Shown here piece by piece: positions 8,291 through 16,570 of a stretch of DNA of 61,600 nt. The stretch comes from Frigoribacterium sp. MEB024 (lineage in GTDB: Bacteria > Actinomycetota > Actinomycetes > Actinomycetales > Microbacteriaceae). The notes below the pieces were generated by a model that was given only the letters and a program-made list of their open reading frames with translations, ran no database searches and was not told the DNA's origin. The DNA lies in NCBI RefSeq assembly GCF_000878135.1, contig NZ_JXQZ01000081.1, positions 1 through 61,600 on the forward strand, read 5' to 3'. Both the position numbers and the translations under genes were made by a program. Position 1 is the stretch's first letter. Each line of letters begins with the position of its first letter.

Positions 8291-9409
8291 TCAGACCCCG
8301 GCGACCCCGAACTCGTGGTCGAGGGCGGCCAGCTCGCGGTCGAACCGAGCCCGCAGCGCTTCCTTCTCGGCGCCGGGCAGCCAGCTGGCGTCGACACCGG
8401 CGTAGGCCATCGAGCGCACCTGGTCGGCGGTCGCCCCGATCTGCTCGTGCACGATCCGGTACTCGGCGGCGAGGGTCGTCGGGAACATGCCCGGGTCGTC
8501 CGACGCCGGCACGACGTTCAGGCCCGCCTCGAGCATGGCCTCGACGGAGGCGCGGCGCCAGGGACGCCACGACCGTCGCGAGGTCGTCGACACGACGGTG
8601 AACGCCACCTGCTCGTCGCGCATGCGCGCGACGACCTCGTCGTCCTCGAGCACGTAGTACCCGTGGTCGATGCGGTCGCAGCCCAGCTGGTCGAGACACG
8701 TGATCGTGTTGACCGCGGTGGGGGAGTGCTCGGACGAGTGGGCCGTCCGACCCAGCCCGGCCTCGCCCGCGAGTCGGTAGGCGTCGACGAACCGCTCGGG
8801 CGGCCCGCTCGTCTCGAGGTTGTCGAGGCCGATCCCGGCCACGTACTCGTGCGGGTGGTCGACCACCTGACGGACGAGCTCGAGGGCGTGCTCGCCGCTC
8901 CGGCTGCGGTCGATGCCCTGGATCATGCGTCCGGTCATGCCGAAGTCGCGCTCGGCGAGCCGGATGCCCTCGGCGTAGGCCTCCACCGAGCCGGTGTAGC
9001 CGAGCGACGCGAGGTGCGGCGGGACGGCGTCGAAGAACAGCTCGAGATGCCGCGTCGCACTCGCGTGGTGCGCGTCCTCGAAGGCCTCGTAGACGATCCG
9101 GGTGAGGTCGTCCGCGTCGCGCAGCACCTCGACGACCCAGTTGGACGCCTGGAACAACGAGTACGACACCTCTGGCTCGTCGGCGCTGGGCCCCTGCGGC
9201 ACGGGGATGCGGGTGTCGCGGTAGAGCGCCGGGTCGGGCGGCAGCGAGTTGATGTCGGCGAAGATCCGCTCGGGCTCGTCGGGCAGGACGAGTCCCTCGC
9301 GGCGGGCCAGTTCGGCGAACGTGCTCGCGCGGACCGTCCCGATCAGGTGGCAGTGCAGGTCCGCCTTGGGCATGCGGTCCAGGTAGGCCGGGGGCAGGGT
9401 GGTGCTCAT
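8291..9409 (-). CDS. add: Adenosine deaminase family protein
   Basis: A 372-residue metal-dependent amidohydrolase predicted to deaminate adenosine to inosine. The zinc ligands His19 and His21 lie in ADLHCHLIGT; HSSEHS near 223 holds the catalytic Glu in place of the usual HAGE; IDHGYYVLEDD near 245 and SDDPGMF near 302 give the remaining His and Asp. The HSSEHS and HCH variants differ from classical Add, so a related purine or aminodeoxyfutalosine substrate cannot be ruled out. The ATG overlaps the stop of the binding-protein gene by one base, placing it last in the ABC operon. Confidence 0.82.
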   Translation of the reverse strand: MSTTLPPAYLDRMPKADLHCHLIGTVRASTFAELARREGLVLPDEPERIFADINSLPPDPALYRDTRIPVPQGPSADEPEVSYSLFQASNWVVEVLRDADDLTRIVYEAFEDAHHASATRHLELFFDAVPPHLASLGYTGSVEAYAEGIRLAERDFGMTGRMIQGIDRSRSGEHALELVRQVVDHPHEYVAGIGLDNLETSGPPERFVDAYRLAGEAGLGRTAHSSEHSPTAVNTITCLDQLGCDRIDHGYYVLEDDEVVARMRDEQVAFTVVSTTSRRSWRPWRRASVEAMLEAGLNVVPASDDPGMFPTTLAAEYRIVHEQIGATADQVRSMAYAGVDASWLPGAEKEALRARFDRELAALDHEFGVAGV

Positions 9410-10479
9410 CAGCGCGAGGTCACCTCACGGGCGAAGCGGTCGACCCACTCCGAGCGGGTGGGGACGAGTTCGGTCGGGTCGAGGGTCGAGTAGCCCGCCG
9501 CGACCGGGTCGGAGGCGATGTCGCCCACGACGGCCTCGATCGTGTCGGGCACCGTGGCGCCCGGGTTGACCGGCAGGTCGCCGACGATCTCGGCGGACGA
9601 GGTCTGCGCCTCGACCGAGAGCAGGTAGTCGACGAACTGGTTCGCGCCGTCGACGTTCTCGGCACCCGTCGGGATCATCGCGCGGTTGGTGGCCATGTAG
9701 CGGCCGGTGGCCGGCGCCGTCCAGGCGATCGGTTCACCCGACTCGACGAGGTCGGTCGCGAATCCGCTCAGCGAGTCCGCGGCGACGATCTCGCCCTGCG
9801 TCAGCAGGTTGGTGACCTCGGTGGACGAGCTGTAGAACTGCAGCACGCCCGGGGCCCACTCGCCGAGCTGGTCGAGGGCCGCGTCGATGTCGTAGGGGCC
9901 GTCGCCGTACTCGGCGGCGACGCCCGAGACCATCAGCTGGCCGGCCGTCACCGAGATGTCCGGCAGGGCGACCTTGCCTGAGAGCTCGTCCTCGCCGTAC
10001 AGGCTCCACTCCGCGGCCTCGTCGGCGGTCAGCTCGTCGGTCGAGTACATCGTCCCGTTGAGCTGGTAGCTGTAGGCCGGGCCGAGGTAGGTGTCCTCCT
10101 TCGCGAAGTCGGCGATCTCGTCGAGCGACGGCACGGCCGAGGCGTCCACCTGCTGGAAGAGGTCGTCCTCCTGGCCGAGGGCCGCGTAGTAATCCGAGAT
10201 CAGCATGACGTCGACGTCGGGCTGCCCGCCCGCGACCTGCAGCTGCGACAGGCGGTCCGAGTTCGATCCGGTGTCGACGACGACCTCGATGCCGGTCTTC
10301 TCGGTGAACGGGTCGATGACGGCTTCCTGGAACTCCTCGACGCCGAACGGGAACGTGCTCACGGTGATCGTGTCGGCGTCGGGCTCGCCGCCGCCGTCGG
10401 CGGAGCAGCCGGCGAGCACGAGGGTCGTCGCGGCGACGCCGGCGACGATCGCCAGGCGGGTGCGGAGGGTGGAGGTCAT
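9409..10479 (-). CDS. ABC transporter substrate-binding lipoprotein (PotD/iron type)
   Basis: A 356-residue lipoprotein: Arg-containing N-terminus, hydrophobic signal and a lipobox LVLAGC with Cys25, then a mature part starting with acidic/Gly linker and TITVSTFPFGVEEF. The fold type is family 1 extracellular binding protein, like spermidine/putrescine or iron binders; the ligand is not identifiable. The start is fixed by AAAGGA seven bases upstream; an in-frame extension to 10584 is Pro/Arg-rich and rejected. It is separated from the upstream ATPase gene by 113 bases that include a hairpin, and overlaps the deaminase start. Confidence 0.88.
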   Translation of the reverse strand: MTSTLRTRLAIVAGVAATTLVLAGCSADGGGEPDADTITVSTFPFGVEEFQEAVIDPFTEKTGIEVVVDTGSNSDRLSQLQVAGGQPDVDVMLISDYYAALGQEDDLFQQVDASAVPSLDEIADFAKEDTYLGPAYSYQLNGTMYSTDELTADEAAEWSLYGEDELSGKVALPDISVTAGQLMVSGVAAEYGDGPYDIDAALDQLGEWAPGVLQFYSSSTEVTNLLTQGEIVAADSLSGFATDLVESGEPIAWTAPATGRYMATNRAMIPTGAENVDGANQFVDYLLSVEAQTSSAEIVGDLPVNPGATVPDTIEAVVGDIASDPVAAGYSTLDPTELVPTRSEWVDRFAREVTSR

Positions 10480-10497
10480 GGTCGTGTCCTTTCGGGG

Positions 10498-10514
10498 CGG
10501 TCTCGGCGAGACCG
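10498..10514. promoter_or_regulatory. Intercistronic hairpin before the binding-protein gene
   Basis: CGGTCTC at 10498-10504 and GAGACCG at 10508-10514 with a GGC loop, 19 bases upstream of the start at 10479. Such stems between ABC genes often allow different mRNA levels for the binding protein. A GGAGGCGCG element also lies at 10561. Confidence 0.45.
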
Positions 10515-10592
10515 GGCGGTGTGGAACGCGGGTGGGTGGGGTGGTGGAGGGGAGAGCCGAGGAGGCGCGCGCGGCTCCGCGCACCGGGCGGG

Positions 10593-11603
10593 TCAGTCGG
10601 CGAGGGCCACGAGCCGCGACGCCGGCGCCGTGACGGTCACCCGGTCGCCGATCGCGACCGTCTCGGAGCCCGTGCTGCGGACGTCCGAGAGCAGACGCAC
10701 CTCCGCACCGGTGGCGTCGACGGCCTGCACGGTGACGAGCAGGTCGACCCCGCGGTACGCGACGTCGCTGACGACCCCGGCGAGGTGCAGACCGTCGTGC
10801 GCCGCGCCTCCTGCGGGGGTCTCGGGCGTGACCCCGAGGTGCTCGGGGCGGATCGCGAGCAGCGTGCCGTCGGCAGCGGTGACGAAGTTCTCGTAGCCGA
10901 GGAAGTCGGCGACGAAGCGGTTCGCCGGGTTCGGGAAAACGTGCTGGGGCGACCCCTGCTGCATGATGCGACCGGCACGCATGAGCACCATGTCGTCGCT
11001 CATCTCGAGCGCTTCGTCCTGGTCGTGCGTGACGAGCACGACGGTGAGGCCCGTCTCGCCCTGGATGCGGCGGATCTCGGCGCGCATCTGCACGCGCAGG
11101 CGCGCGTCGAGGTTCGACAGCGGCTCGTCGAGCAGCAGCAGCTTCGGGCGGATCGCGATGGCGCGGGCCAGGGCGACGCGTTGTTGTTGACCGCCCGAGA
11201 GCTTCTTCGGCTTGCTGCCGGCGAGGTGGGCCAGACCGACCAGGTCGAGGGTCTCCATCACGCGACGGCGGCGCTCGGCGGTGTCGACGCCGCGCAGCTT
11301 CAGGCCGTAGCCGACGTTGTCGGCGACGCTGAGGTGGGGGAAGAGCGCGTACGACTGGAACACCATGCCGAGGTCGCGCTTCTCGGGCGGGGTGCGCGTG
11401 CTGTCGACGCCGGCGATGCGGATCGTGCCCGACGTCGGGGCGGCGTAGCCGGCGAGCATGCGCAGGCTCGTCGTCTTGCCGCAGCCGCTCGGGCCGAGCA
11501 GCGTCGTGAGCTTGCCCTCGGCGATCGACAGGTCGATCGAGTCGACGGCGGTGAAGTCGCCGAAGACCTGGCTGACGGCGACGAATTCTGCTGCGGTGCT
11601 CAT
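10593..11603 (-). CDS. ABC transporter ATP-binding protein (PotA-like)
   Basis: A 336-residue importer ATPase. Walker A GPSGCGKTT at 37-45, Q-loop in MVFQSYALFPH, signature LSGGQQQRV at 135-143, Walker B LLLLDEP at 155-161, and a C-terminal TOBE-like domain from about 240 (IRPEHLGVTPE). This architecture is typical of PotA/FbpC/MalK-like subunits. It couples ATP hydrolysis to the two permeases encoded just upstream. Its ATG overlaps the stop of the second permease (ATGA). A GCGCCTCC element lies inside its coding sequence near 10804. Confidence 0.93.
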   Translation of the reverse strand: MSTAAEFVAVSQVFGDFTAVDSIDLSIAEGKLTTLLGPSGCGKTTSLRMLAGYAAPTSGTIRIAGVDSTRTPPEKRDLGMVFQSYALFPHLSVADNVGYGLKLRGVDTAERRRRVMETLDLVGLAHLAGSKPKKLSGGQQQRVALARAIAIRPKLLLLDEPLSNLDARLRVQMRAEIRRIQGETGLTVVLVTHDQDEALEMSDDMVLMRAGRIMQQGSPQHVFPNPANRFVADFLGYENFVTAADGTLLAIRPEHLGVTPETPAGGAAHDGLHLAGVVSDVAYRGVDLLVTVQAVDATGAEVRLLSDVRSTGSETVAIGDRVTVTAPASRLVALAD

Positions 11604-12397
11604 CTGTTGATGCCTCCGAAGATCTTGGCGAAGCCGACGGTGCGTTCGGCGATGACGGCGATGACGACGGTGCCCGCGAGGATCAGCGTGGCCATCGCCG
11701 CGACCATGGGGTCGTAGCTCTGCTGCACGTAGTCGAGCATCGTGACGGGCAGGGTGCGGAAGTCGCGGCTCTGCAGCAGCAGCGACAGGGGCACGTTGTT
11801 GAACGAGGTGACGAAGCTGAGCAGCGCCGCCGAGAAGATGCCCGGGCGCAGCAGCGGCAGGGTCACCGTGACGAAGGCCCGCAGGGGAGAGGCGCCGAGC
11901 CCGCGGGCGGCCTCTTCGAGCGCAGGGTCGGCCAGGGCCAGGGAGGCACCGGTCACGCGGACCGCGTAGGGAAGCATCAAGACGGTGTGTCCGATCAGCA
12001 GCACGGGGAAGGCGTCGAGCCGGAACCCGATGACGAGCTGCTGGTAGAGCGCGAGCCCCACCACGAGCTCGGGGACGATCAACGGCGAGAGGAACAGCGC
12101 CTCGACGAGCCCCTTGCCCGGCAGCCTGCCGCGATGGATCGCCAGGGTCGCGGGGATGCCGACGAGCAGGGCGAGCACGGTGGCGATCAGGGCGAGCTGG
12201 AGGCTCGAGACGAGGGCCTGGGTGAAGGGGTCGTAGCCGAGTGCGGCCTCGAACCAGCGCAGCGAGAACCCCTGGGGCGGGAAGCGCAGGGTGCGTTCAC
12301 TCGTGAACGCGGTGGCGACGACGAAGAGGATCGGGACGATCATCACGACGTAGCCGGCGACGGCGAGGGTTCCGGCGACCGGGCGGCGGGTGGTCAC
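11600..12397 (-). CDS. ABC transporter permease (PotC-like)
   Basis: A 265-residue membrane protein with six hydrophobic segments and the EAA loop EEAARGLGASPLRAF near 180-195. It would pair with the permease encoded at 12394-13218 to form the channel. GTG 12397 is chosen because it overlaps the upstream stop (GTGA) and gives a normal PotC length; the longer open frame to 12736 is Arg/Pro-rich and runs over the upstream gene. Confidence 0.9.
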   Translation of the reverse strand: MTTRRPVAGTLAVAGYVVMIVPILFVVATAFTSERTLRFPPQGFSLRWFEAALGYDPFTQALVSSLQLALIATVLALLVGIPATLAIHRGRLPGKGLVEALFLSPLIVPELVVGLALYQQLVIGFRLDAFPVLLIGHTVLMLPYAVRVTGASLALADPALEEAARGLGASPLRAFVTVTLPLLRPGIFSAALLSFVTSFNNVPLSLLLQSRDFRTLPVTMLDYVQQSYDPMVAAMATLILAGTVVIAVIAERTVGFAKIFGGINR

Positions 12398-13218
12398 GAG
12401 GTGGCTCCCTTCCGGGCGACGAGCGACGACAGGCCCGACACGACGAAGACCAGGACGGTCATGATCAACGCGGTGGCCGAGGCTCCGGCCCAGTCGATCG
12501 TCACGCTCGAGTACGAGAAGAGCTGGGTGGCGAGCATGCGTTGGCCCGAGCCGCCGAGCAGGTACGGGGTCGTGTAGGCGGTGACCGAGCCCGCGAAGAC
12601 GAGGGTGGCCGCGACGACGACACCGGGCAGGGAGAGGGGCACGACGATGCTCCAGAAGGTTCGGGTGCGGCTCGCGCCGAGTCCGCGGGCGGCGTCGTCG
12701 AGGCCCGGGTCGACCTGGGCCACGGCCGAGTAGCACGAGATGATCGCGAGCGGCAGGAACAACTGGGTCAGGCCGAGGACGATCGCCAGCTCGGTGTAGA
12801 GCAGCTGTGGGGCCTCGTCGACCAGGCCGAGCGTGGTGAGCAGCTGACCGATGGCACCGTTCTTGCCGAGCACCACGAGCCAGCCGAAGGTGCGCACGAC
12901 GTTGCTGAGCAGCAGCGGGAAGATCGCCAGGGCGAGCAGGACGCCCGACCAGCGTGAGGTCGAGCGGGCGAGCAGGTAGGCGACGGGGAAGCCGAGGGTC
13001 ACGCAGATCACGGTCACGACCAGGCCGAGCCCGACGGTGCGTCCGATGATGCGCAGGTCGAAGGGGTCGGTGAGCATCTGGCCGAGCCGGCCGACGATCT
13101 CGCCGGCGGTCACGCCGGGTGGGGCGAAGAGCATCGCGAGCGATGGCACTGCGAACCCGATCAGCAGGAAGGCGAGGCCCGGCAGCAGCAACAGCAGCGC
13201 GGGTTTGCGGGACGTCAC
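12394..13218 (-). CDS. ABC transporter permease (PotB-like)
   Basis: A 274-residue membrane protein with a signal-anchor-like first segment (ALLLLLPGLAFLLIGFAVP) and the EAA-type loop DDAARGLGASRTRTF near 187-201. First gene of a five-gene minus-strand operon: permease, permease, ATPase, binding protein, adenosine deaminase. GTG start with GGAGGA five bases upstream. Its promoter region, shared with the divergent LacI gene, carries two copies of a palindromic operator, so it is the likely regulatory target. Confidence 0.9.
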   Translation of the reverse strand: MTSRKPALLLLLPGLAFLLIGFAVPSLAMLFAPPGVTAGEIVGRLGQMLTDPFDLRIIGRTVGLGLVVTVICVTLGFPVAYLLARSTSRWSGVLLALAIFPLLLSNVVRTFGWLVVLGKNGAIGQLLTTLGLVDEAPQLLYTELAIVLGLTQLFLPLAIISCYSAVAQVDPGLDDAARGLGASRTRTFWSIVVPLSLPGVVVAATLVFAGSVTAYTTPYLLGGSGQRMLATQLFSYSSVTIDWAGASATALIMTVLVFVVSGLSSLVARKGATS

Positions 13219-13269
13219 GAGTGTCCTCCGATGGGTTCTGCCTCAGGGGGATGTCGGTTCCACGTCGGG

Positions 13270-13283
13270 TGAAACCGGTTACA
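13270..13283. promoter_or_regulatory. LacI-type operator, site 1
   Basis: TGAAACCGGTTACA with a perfect AACCGGTT core, centred 58 bases upstream of the ABC operon start. LacI-family operators commonly have a CG-centred palindrome of this length. Site 2 shares TGAAACCGGT. Confidence 0.65.
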
Positions 13284-13323
13284 TCGACCCTAAGGGCGCA
13301 GATCGCCCGCGTCGGTCCTGCCG

Positions 13324-13341
13324 TGTAAACACCTTGTTACA
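13324..13341. promoter_or_regulatory. Palindromic site between the divergent genes
   Basis: TGTAA at 13324-13328 and TTACA at 13337-13341 around an eight-base centre. It may bind a second regulator; no assignment is possible. Confidence 0.35.
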
Positions 13342-13360
13342 AGCCTCGGACCGCCGCGCG

Positions 13361-13372
13361 GGACCGGTTTCA
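13361..13372. promoter_or_regulatory. LacI-type operator, site 2
   Basis: GGACCGGTTTCA; its complement TGAAACCGGTCC shares ten bases with site 1. It lies ten bases upstream of the LacI gene's -10 box, which fits autoregulation. Confidence 0.6.
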
Positions 13373-13381
13373 CGGAGGCCC

Positions 13382-13387
13382 TAGGGT
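13382..13387 (+). promoter_or_regulatory. -10 element of a leaderless promoter (LacI gene)
   Basis: TAGGGT, seven bases before ATG 13395. A GTG at 13386 would overlap the hexamer and is therefore unlikely as the start. Confidence 0.6.
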
Positions 13388-13394
13388 GGTGGGC

Positions 13395-14363
13395 ATGACT
13401 GGGGCAGGGCGGCTCGCGACGCTGGCGGACGTGGCGACGCTCGCGGGCGTCTCGAAGGCCACCGCCTCACGCGTGCTCAGTCGCCCCGAGCTGGTGTCGC
13501 CCGACACGGCCGGTCGCGTGCTCGCCGCCGCCGCGAAGCTCGGCTTCGTGCCGAACCGTGCAGCGCGGCAGCTGGCCCGCGGGCGGACGGGCGTCGTGGC
13601 CCTCGTCGTGCCGACCCTCGACAACGCGTTCTTCACGCCGATCATCGCCGGGGCCCAGGCCGCGGCGGGCGAGGCCGACCTGCAGCTGACGGTCGCGGTC
13701 CACCCGTTGGCCGAGGCGGGCGAGCTGGCCGCGTTCGAGCGGCTGTCCCACCAGGTCGACGGGTTCATCGTCGTGGCCCCGCGTGGGGCCGACGACGTCG
13801 TGCGGGCCGCGACGGGCCACAAGCCGGCCGTGCTCGTCGACCGTGAGGTGGCCGGGGCGTCGTCGGTCGTGGCCGACACGGCGACCGCGTTCGGTTCGCT
13901 CGTGTCGCGCTTCGTCGCCGAGGGGCACGAGCGCGTCGTCTACCTCGGTGGGCCCGACGGCTCGTGGCAGAACGTCCAGCGCACGGCCGCGGTGGTCGAG
14001 GCCGCCGCCGGACGGGCCGAACTCACGGTGCTGGGGCCGTACCCGTCCACCTTCGAGGCCGGGGTACGGGCGAGCGACGACGTCCTCGCCTCCGGGGCGA
14101 CGGCCGTCGTTCCCTACGCCACGGCCATCGGGCTCGGCCTGATGTTCGTCCTCCGGGCCGACGAGCACCGTGACCGCTCCGTGACGGTCAGCTCGGAACG
14201 CATGGTCGTCGACGCCCTGGGGCTGGTCGGGGTCCCGGCGATCGACGTCGACGGCGAGCACCTGGGGCGGGTCGCGGCCGGTCGCCTGCTCGAGCTGCTG
14301 GCACCGGGCGGCCCGTCCGAGCCGACGACCACGCGCCTCCCGGTCCCGGTCCGCTGGCCGTGA
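13395..14363 (+). CDS. LacI family transcriptional regulator
   Basis: A 322-residue regulator. The helix-turn-helix TLADVATLAGVSKATASRVL spans residues 9-28, the hinge helix follows in PNRAARQLARG, and the rest is a periplasmic-binding-protein-like sensor domain (VVALVVPTLDNAFFTPII onwards). It is divergent from the ABC/adenosine deaminase operon, and two TGAAACCGGT operators lie between them, so it probably represses that operon and itself. The effector is unknown; a substrate of the transporter is the obvious guess. Confidence 0.92.
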   Translation: MTGAGRLATLADVATLAGVSKATASRVLSRPELVSPDTAGRVLAAAAKLGFVPNRAARQLARGRTGVVALVVPTLDNAFFTPIIAGAQAAAGEADLQLTVAVHPLAEAGELAAFERLSHQVDGFIVVAPRGADDVVRAATGHKPAVLVDREVAGASSVVADTATAFGSLVSRFVAEGHERVVYLGGPDGSWQNVQRTAAVVEAAAGRAELTVLGPYPSTFEAGVRASDDVLASGATAVVPYATAIGLGLMFVLRADEHRDRSVTVSSERMVVDALGLVGVPAIDVDGEHLGRVAAGRLLELLAPGGPSEPTTTRLPVPVRWP

Positions 14364-14409
14364 CCTCGTCGGCGGGCTCCGGCGACCTGGGCCGAGCGGT
14401 CGGGGCGGC

Positions 14410-15039
14410 TCAGCGGTAGTCCGCGGGCCAGGCGAAGGCCGGCGGCGCGGTGACCGTCTCGCCGATCGGCGCGAGCACGAGGTCGATGCGTTCGAAGTCC
14501 CGCAGCGGGATGCCGGCCGGGTCGGCCGTGTAGGGGCTGCCCCCGACGAAGGTGTGCAGCTCGAGCCCGTCGTCGTGCCCGAGCGACCCCACGCCCTGTC
14601 CGTCGAGCGCGACGTCCCACTCGCTGAACAGCTGTCCCAGGACGAACGTCTCGCGCGTGGGCGACTCGACGTGCACGATGCCGCTCGTGTCGTGCGTGTG
14701 GATCTCGGCGGCGAACTTCGTGTCGGAGTCGTGCCCGATGTCACCGGGCACCGTGACCGCCTGCCCGTCGACGGTGATCGAGAGGTGCGTGTGCACGTGC
14801 ATGGCGAGGTCCTGCCCCCAGACGTTCTCGAGGCCGGCGGCGGCCGCCCTTGTCTCGAGCTGGTCGGTCGCAGGGCGAGCCCACGGAGGCGCGGTGGCGG
14901 CCCCGCGGACGTTCAGCGGGTTGCCGCTCTGCACCACGGCCACGCCGATCCCGCCCGCCACGAGGACGACGAGGGCGAGCAGCCCGGCCAGCACCTCGCC
15001 CGAGAGCCGTCGGCGAGGTCGGCGCACTCCGTCGCTCAT
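14410..15039 (-). CDS. His-rich membrane-anchored protein of unknown function
   Basis: 209 residues: a basic N-terminus, one membrane segment at about 16-37, then an extracytoplasmic domain with two histidine clusters, His81/83/85 in MHVHTHLSITVDG and His114/116/123 in EIHTHDTSGIVHVESP, followed by FVLGQLFSEWDV. I recognise the HTHDTSG pattern from uncharacterised actinobacterial proteins but know no function for it; metal binding is an inference from the clustered His. The start ATG overlaps the emfourin stop (ATGA), so it is co-translated with the protease inhibitor. Confidence 0.8.
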   Translation of the reverse strand: MSDGVRRPRRRLSGEVLAGLLALVVLVAGGIGVAVVQSGNPLNVRGAATAPPWARPATDQLETRAAAAGLENVWGQDLAMHVHTHLSITVDGQAVTVPGDIGHDSDTKFAAEIHTHDTSGIVHVESPTRETFVLGQLFSEWDVALDGQGVGSLGHDDGLELHTFVGGSPYTADPAGIPLRDFERIDLVLAPIGETVTAPPAFAWPADYR

Positions 15040-15335
15040 CGCGTCGGACCGGCCTCGGCCTCGGACGTGCTGCGGACACGGTCCACGAGCTCGCGCCACG
15101 GGCCGGTGACCTGCTGCTCGGGCAGCTTGGCCTTGCGGGTCGGGCGGGTCTCCGCCGTGATGACCCAGACGAAGCGGTCGGGCTGCACCGCCTGCGCGGC
15201 CGCCGGGGCCTGCGACCAGGGCACCTGGTCGATGAGCACGAGCCACGACTCGGTGTCGGGCTCGGAGTCGACGTCGACCGACCAGCTGCGGGTGAGGCCG
15301 GCGAAACCACCGGAGCGCGACACGGTGACCTTCAT
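15036..15335 (-). CDS. Emfourin-like protealysin inhibitor
   Basis: 99 residues beginning MKVTVSRSGGFAGLTRSWSVDV, the conserved start of emfourin, the slow tight-binding inhibitor of protealysin-like M4 metalloproteases. No signal peptide, so it protects the cytoplasm or is released with the enzyme. It lies 56 bases downstream of the M4 protease gene on the same strand, the known operon order. A TAGCAT hexamer (15348-15343) ends seven bases before the ATG, which predicts a separate leaderless transcript for the inhibitor and the His-rich protein. Confidence 0.88.
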   Translation of the reverse strand: MKVTVSRSGGFAGLTRSWSVDVDSEPDTESWLVLIDQVPWSQAPAAAQAVQPDRFVWVITAETRPTRKAKLPEQQVTGPWRELVDRVRSTSEAEAGPTR

Positions 15336-15342
15336 GGGCGCG

Positions 15343-15348
15343 ATGCTA
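15343..15348 (-). promoter_or_regulatory. -10 element of a leaderless promoter (emfourin gene)
   Basis: TAGCAT on the minus strand, seven bases before the ATG at 15335. It would let the inhibitor be made without the protease. Confidence 0.6.
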
Positions 15349-15391
15349 CCCCGGCGGTGTGCGGGACAGCAGGGGCTCGCGCCGGCCGGTC

Positions 15392-16429
15392 TCAGGCCGC
15401 CGGGGTGACCCCGACGCCCTCCCACCCGGCCGATGTCGCCCGGGTCTCGTCGGAATCCGCTCCGTACCGTGCCGTGGCGGCTCGGACCGTCGCCGCCGCG
15501 AACTGGGCGAAGGAGGCCTCGGTCGACAGGGTGCCGCCGGTGAGCGTGTCGTACCAGATCTGACCCGCTCGCAGCCAGGCCTCGCCGCCCAGGGCCTCGG
15601 CGACGAGGTAGAAGGCCCTGTTGGGGATGCCCGAGTTGAGGTGCACCCCACCGTTGTCGTCGGTGGTCTCGACGTAGTCGTCCAGATGACCGGGTTGAGG
15701 GTCCTTCCCGAGGACGTCGTCGTCGTACGCGGTGCCCGGGGCCTTCATCGACCGCAGTGCCCGACCCTGCACGTCGGGGGTGAAGAGCCCCTCGCCGATG
15801 AGCCAGGTCGCCTCGTCGGCGGTCTGGCCGAACAGGTGCTGCTCGACGAGGGCCCCGAACACGTCGCTGACCGACTCGTTGAGTGCACCCGACTGCCCCT
15901 GGTAGGTGAGGTTCGCGGTGTACTGGGTGACCCCGTGGGTGAGCTCGTGCCCGATGACGCTGACCGACGCCGTGAAGCGTTCGAAGACCTCGCCGTCTCC
16001 GTCGCCGAAGACCATCCGCTCGCCGTTCCAGAAAGCGTTGTCGTAGTCCTGGCCGTAGTGGACGGTCGCGTCGAGGGGCAGCCCGGCGCCGTCGATCGAC
16101 GATCGCCCGTAGACCTCGCGGAAGAGCGCGTAGGTCGCGCCGAGTGCGTCGTACGCCTCGGTGGCGGCGACGTCGTCGGTGGCGGGTTCACCCTCGCCGC
16201 GGACGCGGACGCCCGGCAGCTCTTCCGTGCCCTGGGCGTCGAACACCGTGCGCTCGAGCACGGACTCGGCGCCGAGCGCGCTCCGGACGACGGGGGGAGT
16301 CGCGTTGCGGTCGACGGACTCCATCGCGAGCAGCCCGTTGCGTGCGGCCTGCGGCGCCCGGTGCAGGCGGGGCGAGTCGGCCTCGGCGAGGTGGGCGAGC
16401 AGGTACGGGGGGACGATGAACCGCGACAT
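15392..16429 (-). CDS. Protealysin-like M4 metallopeptidase
   Basis: 345 residues. Zinc motif HELTH at 161-165, third ligand Glu185 in GALNESVSD, and the catalytic His263 in GGVHLNSGIPN: all thermolysin-family residues are present. There is no signal peptide; the short propeptide carries the PPYLLAHLAEADS motif at 7-19, characteristic of the protealysin-like group rather than the long thermolysin propeptide. The gene is followed by emfourin. Members can be released by non-classical routes and cleave proteins such as actin in other bacteria; the role here is unknown. ATG 16429 has only a weak GAGAG upstream. Confidence 0.93.
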   Translation of the reverse strand: MSRFIVPPYLLAHLAEADSPRLHRAPQAARNGLLAMESVDRNATPPVVRSALGAESVLERTVFDAQGTEELPGVRVRGEGEPATDDVAATEAYDALGATYALFREVYGRSSIDGAGLPLDATVHYGQDYDNAFWNGERMVFGDGDGEVFERFTASVSVIGHELTHGVTQYTANLTYQGQSGALNESVSDVFGALVEQHLFGQTADEATWLIGEGLFTPDVQGRALRSMKAPGTAYDDDVLGKDPQPGHLDDYVETTDDNGGVHLNSGIPNRAFYLVAEALGGEAWLRAGQIWYDTLTGGTLSTEASFAQFAAATVRAATARYGADSDETRATSAGWEGVGVTPAA

Positions 16430-16557
16430 GCGTGCACTCTCGCACGCGCCTCCGACATCGGGCCCGACTGTTCACACGATCGTGACGTACCGGTCGGTCG
16501 CGCGTCGCCGTCCGGACGACGAAGGGCGCGAGGGGCGGGGGGCGCCGTCCGCCCGAC

Positions 16558-16563
16558 TAGCGT
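16558..16563 (+). promoter_or_regulatory. -10 element of a leaderless promoter (apt)
   Basis: TAGCGT, seven bases before ATG 16571. Confidence 0.6.
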
Positions 16564-16570
16564 TGACGGC

